Position numbers and translations under genes: made by a program. Below the pieces are notes generated by a model. The model did not search any database. It was given only the letters and a program-made list of their open reading frames with translations, and was not told the DNA's origin. A DNA stretch of 64,000 bases from Bullifex porci (GTDB taxonomy: Bacteria > Spirochaetota > Spirochaetia > Sphaerochaetales > Sphaerochaetaceae): the NCBI RefSeq assembly GCF_009695635.1, contig NZ_VUNN01000012.1, positions 1 through 64,000 of the forward strand, given 5' to 3'. Every line of letters begins with the position of its first letter. Positions within the stretch are counted from its first letter, which is position 1. Below, one piece after another: positions 34,637-42,988 of this stretch.

Positions 34637-34856
34637 TATCCCTCCCCCAATGAATATTATGTGTATAGAATATTTTGCGCCATATATAGTCTGATTACAA
34701 TTTTTTTAATGCTAATTTATGAAAATAATTGCAACAGAATCATAAAAGTAGATAATTATCCTCTTAAGAGCAATAAAAATTATAGTGTTCTTATTTTATT
34801 TAATAGCTCTATTAACCCCACTTTTTAAATCAAATATTTTCTTTTATTATTTAATT

Positions 34857-35282
34857 ATGGTTAGAAATATAAGAATTGATGATGCAAAGTATATTGCAGC
34901 AATTTGTGAAAGCACATTAAATCATAAAACATCTATCAAGATAATTGAGGAAAGAATAGAAGAGCTTGTAAATAATAGTAATTACTTTATAGCTGTATAT
35001 GATGATGGCAAAGCCTCAGCCTTTATCCAGGCAGAGGAATATACTATTTTGTATGGAGAAAAGGGTTGGAATATTATTTCTCTAGCTGTATCAGAGGATA
35101 AGCAAAATAAAGGATATGGAAAAGCATTAATAAATGCTCTAGAAAACCATTGTTTAAATAATGGTGGATCCTTTATTCGATTAAACTCAAGAATTGAAAG
35201 AGAAAATGCTCATGGCTTTTATGCTCATTTAGGATACACATGTGATAAAACTCAAAAGAGATTTATAAAGTACCTTAAATAA
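34857..35282 (+). CDS. GNAT family N-acetyltransferase
   Basis: A 141-residue protein from ATG 34857 (a longer frame from 34785 adds an unrelated hydrophobic stretch). The GNAT fold is clear: IRIDDAKYIAAICEST at the start, SLAVSEDKQNKGYGKALINAL (acetyl-CoA loop QNKGYGKA, about 81-88), and AHGFYAHLGYTCDKTQKRF at the end. No ribosome binding site; TATTAT lies at exactly six bases before the ATG, suggesting a leaderless message. It overlaps the end of the opposing transporter gene by 8 bases. Substrate unknown. Confidence 0.82.
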   Translation: MVRNIRIDDAKYIAAICESTLNHKTSIKIIEERIEELVNNSNYFIAVYDDGKASAFIQAEEYTILYGEKGWNIISLAVSEDKQNKGYGKALINALENHCLNNGGSFIRLNSRIERENAHGFYAHLGYTCDKTQKRFIKYLK

Positions 35283-36174
35283 ACATTAATATCGTACCAA
35301 CTATCGATATAATAGTACCGATATAAGAGTTGATAGATATCTTCTTCTTAAATACAACCTTATCGATAGGAAGCATAAATAAAGGACTAATCTGAGAAAG
35401 TGCAGATACAATTCCAACTGGTGCAAGTCTCAATGCTAGCATCTGGAAGCTCATACCTAATACAGGACCAGTAACGACAGCAAATAAAAGCTCAATCAGC
35501 TTTTTTCTATCCTTTAAAAAGACAAGATCCTTTCTTAATGTCTTTCCTGGAATAAAAGATAGAATAACAAAGCAAATTAAGCCTGAAAGATTTCTTAAAA
35601 AGTTTGTTGATATAGGTCCAATATCATTCAAAGCATATTTAGCTGCAATATAAGAAATAGCTTGGAATATTGCTCCAAGAATAGCTGCTATTAAGCCCTT
35701 TATAAGCTTATCCTTATCCCTACTTCCCTTATTCTTGATTAGCTCATCAAGAACCATAATTACGATACCTAATATTATTAGAAATACTGAGAGCCATTGT
35801 TTAGCAGATAGCTGCTCACCAAAAAATCTATTTGAAAGTATTGCAGATACTACAGGTGAGAAGGTTAATATTACTAAAGCCTCTCTAGCTCCTAGTGCAA
35901 CATAGGAATAAAACATTAAAATATCTGTAATAAAGTATCCAGTTACACCAGAAAATACTAATGCGAAAAAGGACTGCTTGCTAATTGATAGAATATCAAG
36001 GCCTTCAGTACAAAGCATCAAAATAAAAACTATTGGAACTGCTAAGAGACTTCTAGCATAAGCAAGAGATGAGCTCTTAATACTCTTACCAAGAATATTA
36101 TAGGTAGTTGAATTTAATGCCCAACATAGAGCTGTAAATAAAGCAAGTATTTGTCCTAAAATCTGATTATCCAT
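35275..36174 (-). CDS. EamA/DMT-family transporter
   Basis: About 299 residues from Met at 36174 (MDNQILGQILALFTALCWAL); an upstream in-frame ATG at 36195 is less likely. Ten hydrophobic segments in two EamA halves can be counted, with a WALNSTTYNILGK N-terminus and GPVLGMSFQMLALRLAPVGI in the second half. It is an inner-membrane drug/metabolite exporter or importer; the substrate cannot be read from sequence. It has no clear partner gene and converges on the GNAT gene. Confidence 0.82.
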   Translation of the reverse strand: MDNQILGQILALFTALCWALNSTTYNILGKSIKSSSLAYARSLLAVPIVFILMLCTEGLDILSISKQSFFALVFSGVTGYFITDILMFYSYVALGAREALVILTFSPVVSAILSNRFFGEQLSAKQWLSVFLIILGIVIMVLDELIKNKGSRDKDKLIKGLIAAILGAIFQAISYIAAKYALNDIGPISTNFLRNLSGLICFVILSFIPGKTLRKDLVFLKDRKKLIELLFAVVTGPVLGMSFQMLALRLAPVGIVSALSQISPLFMLPIDKVVFKKKISINSYIGTIISIVGTILMFI

Positions 36175-36272
36175 CAAGACGTGATAATAGAACAAATGAA
36201 AAATCTTGAATAGATATTTTTTATTACTTCTTTTAGTGGTTTTCTTTTTACTTTCTGCGACAAAATAAAAAA

Positions 36273-36294
36273 GGGCATGAAGTTAATCATGCCC
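36273..36294 (-). terminator. Terminator of the rubrerythrin gene
   Basis: GGGCATGA and TCATGCCC around a six-base loop, with T6 beyond on the minus strand, about 20 bases after the stop. Confidence 0.85.
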
Positions 36295-36313
36295 CAACAA
36301 GATATTATAATTC

Positions 36314-36880
36314 TTATTTGAAATATCTATTTAAGAGACCTTCAAAAGCCTTACCATGTCTTGCTTCATCACGAGCCATTTCGTGTACTGTATCGTGGAT
36401 AGCATCAAGGTTATATTTCTTAGCAAGCTTAGCAAGCTCGAACTTACCCATTGTAGCACCATTTTCAGCATCAACTCTCATCTCGAGGTTCTTCTTTGTG
36501 CTGTCTGTAACAACTTCACCAAGGAGTTCAGCAAACTTAGCAGCGTGCTCAGCTTCTTCGAGACCAGCCTTTTCCCAATACATACCAATTTCAGGATAAC
36601 CTTCTCTATGAGCTACTCTAGCCATTGCTAAATACATACCAACTTCTGTGCATTCACCTTCAAAGTTAGCCTTTAATCCTGCGATGATTTCAGCCTTAAC
36701 TTCTTCAGGAACATCAGCACCAAACTGCTTGCCAACACCTACTACATGTTCAGCAGCCCATACCTTTTCAGTCTTCTGTTCTGTGAACTTGCTACCTGGA
36801 ACCTTACACTGAGGACAGAACTCTGGTGGAACATCACCCTCATACACATAACCACATACAGGACATACCCATTTCTTCAT
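36314..36880 (-). CDS. Reversed rubrerythrin (N-terminal rubredoxin)
   Basis: 188 residues. A rubredoxin domain at 1-35 (CPVCGY and CPQC) precedes a ferritin-like four-helix domain (about 55-188) with the di-iron ligands in [33 protein letters not shown] and [12 protein letters not shown]. In classical rubrerythrins the rubredoxin lies at the C-terminus; this order is the reversed type, an NADH-linked peroxide/oxygen reductase of anaerobes. Start: AAGGAG seven bases upstream. It is monocistronic with its own terminator, and indicates an anaerobic life with oxidative-stress defence. Confidence 0.92.
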   Translation of the reverse strand: MKKWVCPVCGYVYEGDVPPEFCPQCKVPGSKFTEQKTEKVWAAEHVVGVGKQFGADVPEEVKAEIIAGLKANFEGECTEVGMYLAMARVAHREGYPEIGMYWEKAGLEEAEHAAKFAELLGEVVTDSTKKNLEMRVDAENGATMGKFELAKLAKKYNLDAIHDTVHEMARDEARHGKAFEGLLNRYFK

Positions 36881-37036
36881 AATTATACTCCTTACTACTA
36901 GTAATAGTTACTGTTAATATAATACTTAATAATAAAAAAGTGAATTATATAAATAGAATAATTTTGTATATTCACTATATTGCATAAATATGCTATTAAT
37001 ATACAGGATAATTTATCAAAATTATCAGGAGGAAAC

Positions 37037-37846
37037 ATGAAAAAATTATTTGCTTTGTTACTAGTTCTATTAGTTTCATTATCTCTTTTTGCTCAAGGTA
37101 GTAAAGAGGCAACAACAGAAGATCTTTCATTAAAGAAAATACAAGATAAGGGTGAGTTTATTCTTGGCTTAGACGACTCCTTCCCACCAATGGGATATAG
37201 AGATGAAAATGGTGAAATTGTGGGCTTTGATATCGATTGTGCAAAGGAAGTTTGTTCAAGACTCTGTGTTAAGCTTATCTGTCAGCCAATTGACTGGGCA
37301 GCTAAGGAACAGGAATTAGCTACATATAATATTGACTGTATTTGGAATGGCTTCACTATTACTCCAGAACGCTTAGAAAACCTTACATTTAGTGATCCAT
37401 ATGTAAAGAATGCTCAGGTTTGTGTCGTTAAATCAAATTCTCCTGTTAATACACTTGCAGATTTAAAGGGTAAAAACGTTGGTGTACAGGCAGGCTCTTC
37501 AGCTCAGGATGCAATCTCAGATACAGAGGGCTTTGAAGCATCCCTTAAGAGTGTTGTTGAATTTAAGGATAACCTAACAGCTCTTATGGATCTTGAAATT
37601 GGTGGTGTTGATGCAGTAGTTATGGACCTCTTAGTTGCTAACGATAATATCAATCGTTCAGGTAAGGACTTTAGAATTATCTCTGAGTCTCTAGTTGCTG
37701 AGGAGTATGGTATTGGCTTCAGAAAGGGTGATGTAGCTCTTCGTGATGCAGTTCAGAATGCATTAAATGATATGGCTAAGGACGGAACTCTTGCAGAAAT
37801 TGCAACTAAATGGTTTGGTGCAGATATTACAGTTGTAGGAAAATAA
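37037..37846 (+). CDS. Amino-acid ABC transporter substrate-binding protein
   Basis: 269 residues from ATG 37037, with AGGAGG five bases upstream. A signal peptide (MKKLFALLLVLLVSLSLFAQ) has a spirochaete-style end, FAQGSKE. The type-2 periplasmic binding fold shows FILGLDDSFPPMGYRDENG, GFDIDCAKEVC, WNGFTITPERLENLTFSDPY and NVGVQAGSS. It is the family for polar amino acids (His/Gln/cystine-like). It leads the three-gene operon with permease and ATPase; a hairpin in the following gap may favour higher SBP expression. Confidence 0.92.
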   Translation: MKKLFALLLVLLVSLSLFAQGSKEATTEDLSLKKIQDKGEFILGLDDSFPPMGYRDENGEIVGFDIDCAKEVCSRLCVKLICQPIDWAAKEQELATYNIDCIWNGFTITPERLENLTFSDPYVKNAQVCVVKSNSPVNTLADLKGKNVGVQAGSSAQDAISDTEGFEASLKSVVEFKDNLTALMDLEIGGVDAVVMDLLVANDNINRSGKDFRIISESLVAEEYGIGFRKGDVALRDAVQNALNDMAKDGTLAEIATKWFGADITVVGK

Positions 37847-37865
37847 TTAATTTCTTATGATAGCT

Positions 37866-37890
37866 AGAGGGACGAATACGTCCCTCTTTT
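37866..37890 (+). terminator. Hairpin between binding protein and permease genes
   Basis: AGAGGGACG-AATA-CGTCCCTCT then TTTT. Inside an operon this is likely a partial terminator or mRNA-stabilising stem, which would lift SBP levels above those of the membrane parts. Confidence 0.75.
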
Positions 37891-37906
37891 AATAAAAGGA
37901 AATAAT

Positions 37907-38542
37907 ATGACAAAACTTCTATCATTAATGCTAAAGGGAAGCATAATGAATATTAAGATATTCGGCTTAACGCTTCTATTTGCGCTACCTCTTGGATTTA
38001 TAGTTGCTAAGGGCAGAATGAGTAAAATCAAAATAGTTAAAGCTTTAGTAAATATATACATTCAAATTATGAGAGGAACACCTCTTATTTTACAACTTAT
38101 TTTCGTTTACTTCGCTCCTTATTATATCTTTGGTGTTTCCTATGATAGATTTACAGCTGTTATTATTTCCTTTGTAATTAACTATGCAGCATATTTTGCA
38201 GAGATTTATCGTTCAGGACTGCAGGCTATCGATAAGGGACAATATGAAGCAAGTAAGGTATTAGGCTTTTCAAAGCTTTATACATTCTTCCACATTATTT
38301 TACCTCAAGTATTTAAGATTATTCTTCCAGCACTTGCTGGTGAAGTAATAACACTAGTAAAGGATACAGCACTTGCACAAACAATTGGTGTTGCAGAGCT
38401 ATTTAGAGCAGCTCAAAATGCAGCATCAAGAGAATTCTCTACAATGCCTATTTTTATAGCTGGTGTATTCTTCTTTGTGATGAACTACTTAGTATCAAAA
38501 TTCTTCAATATCGTTGAAGCTAAAATGAATTACTATGAATAA
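37907..38542 (+). CDS. Amino-acid ABC transporter permease
   Basis: 211 residues with five hydrophobic segments and the conserved EAA loop (EIYRSGLQAIDKGQYEASKV, then LGFSKLYTFFHIILPQVFK). MRGTPLILQLIF is the typical HisM/GlnP signature. It sits in the inner membrane, transports the amino acid delivered by the upstream binding protein, and is energised by the next gene. AAAGGA precedes the ATG. Confidence 0.92.
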   Translation: MTKLLSLMLKGSIMNIKIFGLTLLFALPLGFIVAKGRMSKIKIVKALVNIYIQIMRGTPLILQLIFVYFAPYYIFGVSYDRFTAVIISFVINYAAYFAEIYRSGLQAIDKGQYEASKVLGFSKLYTFFHIILPQVFKIILPALAGEVITLVKDTALAQTIGVAELFRAAQNAASREFSTMPIFIAGVFFFVMNYLVSKFFNIVEAKMNYYE

Positions 38543-38551
38543 GGATTTAAT

Positions 38552-39316
38552 ATGAACGAGATACTTATTAGAGCAAATAACATTTCTAAAGCCTTTGGAG
38601 AAGTTAAGGTATTAAATGATATTTCATTTGAACTTAAAAAAGGTAATGTATTATCAATATTAGGTCCTTCAGGAAGTGGTAAATCAACACTACTTAGAAT
38701 TATCACACAGCTTGAAAGAGCCGATAGAGGATCTCTATATTTTAATGATAAGCCTCTCTTTGAGGATGATGGTTCTAAGGCTAATTATTCAAATAATAAA
38801 ATAGCAAGAGAGATTGGCTTAAAAACTGGATTAGTATTTCAGAACTTTAATTTATTTCCTCACTTCACAGTATTAAGAAATATTACTGAAGCTCAAATAG
38901 CAGTTTTAAAACGTGATAAGCATGAAGCAGAGGATAGAGCTATAGCGCTCTTAAAGAAGCTAAGCTTACTCGATAAGGCGAAGGCCTACCCTTCTCAGCT
39001 ATCAGGAGGTCAGAAACAAAGAGTATCGATTGCTAGAGCCTTAGCAATGGATCCAGAGGTTCTATTCTTTGATGAGCCTACCTCTGCGCTTGATCCTGAA
39101 TTAACTAGAGAGGTTTTAAATGTTATTAAACAGCTCTCAGAAGAAAAGATGACTATGGCTGTTGTAACTCACGAAATGGAATTTGCAAAGGCTATTAGTG
39201 ACCATGCAATATTCATGGAGGGTGGATATATTATCGAAGAAGGCGATAAGGATTCAATCTTTACTGCCGCTGAGAAAGAAAGAACAAGACAATTTATCCA
39301 CTCAATGAGTAATTAA
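38552..39316 (+). CDS. Amino-acid ABC transporter ATP-binding protein
   Basis: 254 residues. Walker A GPSGSGKST (about 38-46), Q-loop VFQNFNLFPHFT, signature LSGGQKQR (about 150-157), Walker B VLFFDEPTSALD, and H-loop VVTHEM. It is of the GlnQ/HisP type. It starts nine bases after the permease with AAGGA. Between Walker A and the Q-loop it has an extra segment also seen in the cystine/glutamine subgroup (KPLFEDDGSKANYSNNKIAR). Confidence 0.94.
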   Translation: MNEILIRANNISKAFGEVKVLNDISFELKKGNVLSILGPSGSGKSTLLRIITQLERADRGSLYFNDKPLFEDDGSKANYSNNKIAREIGLKTGLVFQNFNLFPHFTVLRNITEAQIAVLKRDKHEAEDRAIALLKKLSLLDKAKAYPSQLSGGQKQRVSIARALAMDPEVLFFDEPTSALDPELTREVLNVIKQLSEEKMTMAVVTHEMEFAKAISDHAIFMEGGYIIEEGDKDSIFTAAEKERTRQFIHSMSN

Positions 39317-39663
39317 TAGAAAATAATTTTAAATTTCAGCTTTATTACGATATCATCACCCATTGGATTTCCAATCATGGGTGATTTTTCTTCTTTAAAT
39401 AAAAAGAAGGGAGCAACCTCTACATTAGTAATCCTTAATAATGCGATGCTATTTCCTTTATTATCTGTTAAAGCTTCAATATCATCCTTTAAGGGTAGCT
39501 CCTCTCCACTCTCCTCAAATAGAGCAGCAGGTATTAATATACTACTAACCTTTTCAGATAAAATATCATCCCAGCTTATATAAGTAGAAAAAATTGCATG
39601 AGAATAATCGCTTGCCATTGGATTTAATAATCTATATTGCTTAAACATTTCTTCTGGAGTCAT
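39313..39663 (-). CDS. ASCH-like small protein
   Basis: 116 residues. MTPEEMFKQYRLLNP and later ESGEELPLKDDIEALTDNKG...ALLRITNVEVAPFF resemble ASCH-domain proteins (PUA-like, RNA-binding or nuclease), where the second motif is usually GEPLPKVGDY...IRTTxVxxxPF. The protein is shorter than the usual ~150 residues, and the C-terminal strand appears replaced by KFKIIFY. Function unknown; overlaps the end of the ABC ATPase gene on the other strand. Confidence 0.55.
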   Translation of the reverse strand: MTPEEMFKQYRLLNPMASDYSHAIFSTYISWDDILSEKVSSILIPAALFEESGEELPLKDDIEALTDNKGNSIALLRITNVEVAPFFLFKEEKSPMIGNPMGDDIVIKLKFKIIFY

Positions 39664-39701
39664 GGATAATAGAATAATATTTTTTATTGTTTAGTAAAAG
39701 T

Positions 39702-39731
39702 AAAAAAAACGAAGAGCTTTTATACTCTTCG
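39702..39731 (-). terminator. Terminator of tRNA-Leu
   Basis: CGAAGAG and CTCTTCG around an eight-base loop, followed on minus by eight T; directly after the tRNA 3' end. Confidence 0.9.
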
Positions 39732-39734
39732 TTT

Positions 39735-39818
39735 TGCGGACGACTGGACTTGAACCAGCAAGGCCTTTCAACCACTAGCACCTCAAGCTAGCGTGTCTAC
39801 CACTTCCACCACGTCCGC
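39735..39818 (-). tRNA. tRNA-Leu (anticodon GAG)
   Basis: 84 nt. Acceptor GCGGACG pairs with CGTCCGC, anticodon arm CTAGC-TTGAGGT-GCTAG gives anticodon GAG, a long class II variable arm (TGGTTGAAAGGCCTT) and a T-arm with GGTTCAAGTCC. The discriminator is A. The CCA end is not encoded. It decodes CUC and, by wobble, CUU. Confidence 0.95.
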
Positions 39819-39894
39819 ATTATGCTTTAGTGTGCGTTGTCTCGCAACGTTGATTAATCTACACTATTGCATAATTTTGGTCAACCAGTTTTCT

Positions 39895-41439
39895 TTATTT
39901 TTTTAGTTTTTCTTTACCAGCTACTTTTTCAAATTCTTCGACTACTTCTTTTGAAGGAGCAGTTGAACAAAAACTAATAATTACAGCTACAAATAAAGCG
40001 ATTAAAAATGCTGGAAGTAATTCATAAATATCAAATACTCCACCTAATGGTCTAACCATGAATTTGTAAACTAGTACACTTAAACCACCAGAGATCATAC
40101 CGCAAAGGGCCCCCTTAGCTGTTAGTCTCTTCCAATAAAGAGAAAGTATAATAATTGGTCCAAAGCTTGCACCAAAGCCAGCCCAAGCAAATGATACAAT
40201 TGAGAATATTGAGCTTGCTGGATTACGAGCAATAACAACACCTAGAACAGCTATAATTAATACTGTTGTTCTAGCAGCTACCATACTACCCTTCTCTGAG
40301 AGATTTAAATGCATTGCATCCTGAAGAATATCATGTGATGCACTAGATGATGCAGCTAGTAGCTGTGAATCAGCTGTAGACATTGTACTTGCTAAAATAC
40401 CAGCAAGAATTAAGCCTGCAATAATTGATGCAAATACACCATGAGAAGATAGAAGCTTAGCTATCATTACTATAATTGTTTCAGAGCTTGAGCCACTTAA
40501 GGTTTCAACAATATTCATTGCGGATAGAGCTCTACCAATTACACCAATTAATACAGCAATAGCCATTGCAATAATTACCCATACAGTAGCTATTCTTCTT
40601 GAAAGAGATAGCTTATTCTCATCCTCAATTGCCATAAAGCGAAGTAGTATATGTGGCATACCAAAGTAGCCAAGTCCCCAAGCTAAGGTAGATAGTACCG
40701 TGATAAATCCATATGGCTTAGCTGCATTAGTTATAGGATCGTGTGTTAAGTTAAATGAGAAATAGCCTGCTAAATTACTTGCATTTTCTATTACAGTAGA
40801 AAAGCCACCTGCAAGAGTAGTTGCATAGAATAATACAACAAAGATTGCAAAGGTCATGATAATAGATTGTATAAAGTCTGTTAGAGAAGCTGCTAAAAAG
40901 CCTCCTGCAACTGTATAAGAAATAATTACAATTGCTGATACAATCATACATGCCATATATGGTAAGCCAAATAATGATGAGAATAGCTTTCCACAGGCAG
41001 CAAACCCAGATGCTGTATATGGAATAAAGAATACGATAATAATTAGAGCTGCTACTGCTGTTAATATCTTACTTTCATCATGAAATCTCTTTGAGAAGAA
41101 CTGTGGAAGAGTAATAGATCCTGTAAGCTCTGTATATCTTCTTAAACGCTTTGCTGTAAAAAGCCAATTTAAATATGTACCAACACTAAGTCCAATAATT
41201 GTCCAGCCTACATCTGCAAGACCTGTTAAATAAGCAAGTCCAGGAAGTCCCATTAGTAGGTAGCTAGACATATCTGATGCTTCTGCACTCATAGCAGTAA
41301 CAAAAGGACCAAGCTTTCTTCCTCCTAAATAGAAATCAGATGAAGAAGTATTTTTCTTTGCACATCTAAAGCCTATATAGAGCATTCCAACTAGATAACA
41401 TAAAATAGTTAATAAAATAAAAAAAGCTGAACTATTCAT
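39895..41439 (-). CDS. putP: Sodium/proline symporter (SSS family)
   Basis: 514 residues from the ATG at 41439, which has GGGGGAG upstream (a longer frame to 41487 lacks support). Twelve to thirteen membrane segments; DFYLGGRKLGPFVTAMSAEASDMSSYLL is the hallmark N-terminal region (here broken into DFYLGGRKLG and AEASDMSSY), with SxxTDFIQ and the STADSQLLAASS region of sodium binding (about 364-375). It imports proline, or a related amino acid, with sodium. It is divergent from the DUF5058/M20 operon. Confidence 0.92.
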   Translation of the reverse strand: MNSSAFFILLTILCYLVGMLYIGFRCAKKNTSSSDFYLGGRKLGPFVTAMSAEASDMSSYLLMGLPGLAYLTGLADVGWTIIGLSVGTYLNWLFTAKRLRRYTELTGSITLPQFFSKRFHDESKILTAVAALIIIVFFIPYTASGFAACGKLFSSLFGLPYMACMIVSAIVIISYTVAGGFLAASLTDFIQSIIMTFAIFVVLFYATTLAGGFSTVIENASNLAGYFSFNLTHDPITNAAKPYGFITVLSTLAWGLGYFGMPHILLRFMAIEDENKLSLSRRIATVWVIIAMAIAVLIGVIGRALSAMNIVETLSGSSSETIIVMIAKLLSSHGVFASIIAGLILAGILASTMSTADSQLLAASSSASHDILQDAMHLNLSEKGSMVAARTTVLIIAVLGVVIARNPASSIFSIVSFAWAGFGASFGPIIILSLYWKRLTAKGALCGMISGGLSVLVYKFMVRPLGGVFDIYELLPAFLIALFVAVIISFCSTAPSKEVVEEFEKVAGKEKLKK

Positions 41440-41567
41440 TTTATCTCCCCCTAACAATAGGTTTAAAAATACTTTGTTAAGAAACAATATGCAATATCAA
41501 GAATAATTCATAAGGTATATATGTAAATAATTTTTCAAATATCATATTCTTTTGTTAGGAGGCTGGT

Positions 41568-42302
41568 ATGAATTATTTACAAATTGCTAATTCACTATCA
41601 CTTTATTTACTCGTTGGTGCGATACTACTTTTCATTGCAGCAGGGTGTGTAGTTTTTATGATTAAGAGCTATAGAGCTGGTTTAAAAATTGGTATGGACA
41701 AAAAAGTTTTAACTGGAGCTATTACCTCTTCAGCAGCTTTTACAGTACTACCATCAATTTCTATTTTACTTGGCGTAATCGCGCTCTCTGGTTCGTTAGG
41801 TGTACCAGCGGCATGGCTAAGATTATCTGTTGTTGGAAATATTCAATATGAGGCAACAGTAGCTAACATCGCAGCAGAAAACATGGGAACAGCCCTTGAT
41901 TCCTCTGTCTTAACAATGAATAATTTGGTAACAATCCTATTAGTAATGACTGTTGGTATTATCTGGGGATGTCTACTTACAATCTTTACTTTAAAGGGAT
42001 ATTCAAAGAAGCTAAAGCTCTCCTCTGGGAAGAAGAGTAACTCTAATGGTGGCTTTGCAAACTTTGCAATGACAGGCATGATGATTGGTCTATGTGCAAC
42101 CTTTGTAGGCTCATACATTGCTACAACCTTTGTAAAAGCTAACTCAACACCTTTAATCACATTACTTGTTTCAGGTCTTTTCATGGCCCTCTTTGATACT
42201 CTAGCAAAGAAATATAATGTCACATGGCTTGAAAACTTCTCACTTTCTCTTGCAATGCTCTTTGGAATGTTTGCAGCAGTCGTTTCTAACCTAATTAAAT
42301 AA
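41568..42302 (+). CDS. DUF5058-family integral membrane protein
   Basis: 244 residues, six or so membrane segments, with SSAAFTVLPSISILLGVIAL, GNIQYEATVANIA and GLCATFVGSYIATTF, which match the DUF5058 family as I remember it. AGGAGG stands five bases before the ATG. It opens a three-gene operon: DUF5058, a second membrane protein and an M20 peptidase. The pairing suggests a two-component carrier that handles the substrate or product of the peptidase; this is inference. Confidence 0.75.
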   Translation: MNYLQIANSLSLYLLVGAILLFIAAGCVVFMIKSYRAGLKIGMDKKVLTGAITSSAAFTVLPSISILLGVIALSGSLGVPAAWLRLSVVGNIQYEATVANIAAENMGTALDSSVLTMNNLVTILLVMTVGIIWGCLLTIFTLKGYSKKLKLSSGKKSNSNGGFANFAMTGMMIGLCATFVGSYIATTFVKANSTPLITLLVSGLFMALFDTLAKKYNVTWLENFSLSLAMLFGMFAAVVSNLIK

Positions 42303-42313
42303 AGGAAAGTATT

Positions 42314-42988
42314 ATGAACGAAGAATTTGATTTTGAAGCCTACCAAAATGATATACATAGAACAGGAAGAGCAATGCTTTCAATTGGAGTAATTATGCTT
42401 TTAGCCTGTCCTTTTGCTATGGCATATATTACAGGAAGTACAATTGAATGGAATGCCTTCTTTAAAGCTATCATCTCTGTATTAATTGTATATGTACCAT
42501 CTTGTATTGTTGAATATTTAATTTATGTACCACTTTTAGGAAGTGGCGCCTCATACCTTACATTTATCACAGGAAATATTACAAACTTAAAGCTTCCATG
42601 TGCATTTAACTCTCGCGATATGGCAGGAGCAAAGGTTGGAACAGTTGAAAACGAAATTATTTCAACACTTTCAGTCGCAACCTCATCTCTTGTTACAATG
42701 CTTGTAATATTCTTAGGTGTTCTTCTATTAATTCCACTTACACCTATATTACAAAACCCTATTATTAAGCCAGCTTTTGATAATGTATTACCAGCACTCT
42801 TTGGAGCACTTGGATATCAATACTTTAAGAAGAGTATTAAAATCACAGTATTCCCACTCTCCTTCATGGTATTGCTTTGCTTGTTAATTCCTTCAATGGT
42901 AAATCAAACAAGCTTCCTACTTATCGCATGTGGTGGTATTGCATTAGCTTTAAGCTATGTATTTTTTAAAAAAGGATGGATTAAATGA
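42314..42988 (+). CDS. Membrane protein, partner of DUF5058
   Basis: 224 residues with about six membrane segments and short loops. Notable: YLTFITGNITNLKLPCAFNS and AGAKVGTVENEIISTLSVAT, which repeat the GN-I and E-T-A pattern of the preceding DUF5058 protein (GNIQYEATVA), suggesting distant homology and a heterodimer. It is joined to the M20 gene by an ATGA overlap. Function unknown. Confidence 0.7.
   Translation: MNEEFDFEAYQNDIHRTGRAMLSIGVIMLLACPFAMAYITGSTIEWNAFFKAIISVLIVYVPSCIVEYLIYVPLLGSGASYLTFITGNITNLKLPCAFNSRDMAGAKVGTVENEIISTLSVATSSLVTMLVIFLGVLLLIPLTPILQNPIIKPAFDNVLPALFGALGYQYFKKSIKITVFPLSFMVLLCLLIPSMVNQTSFLLIACGGIALALSYVFFKKGWIK

Noticed and set aside
36318-36631. Plus-strand frames of about 90 codons antisense to rubrerythrin
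   Set aside because: Shadows of the well-conserved minus-strand gene.
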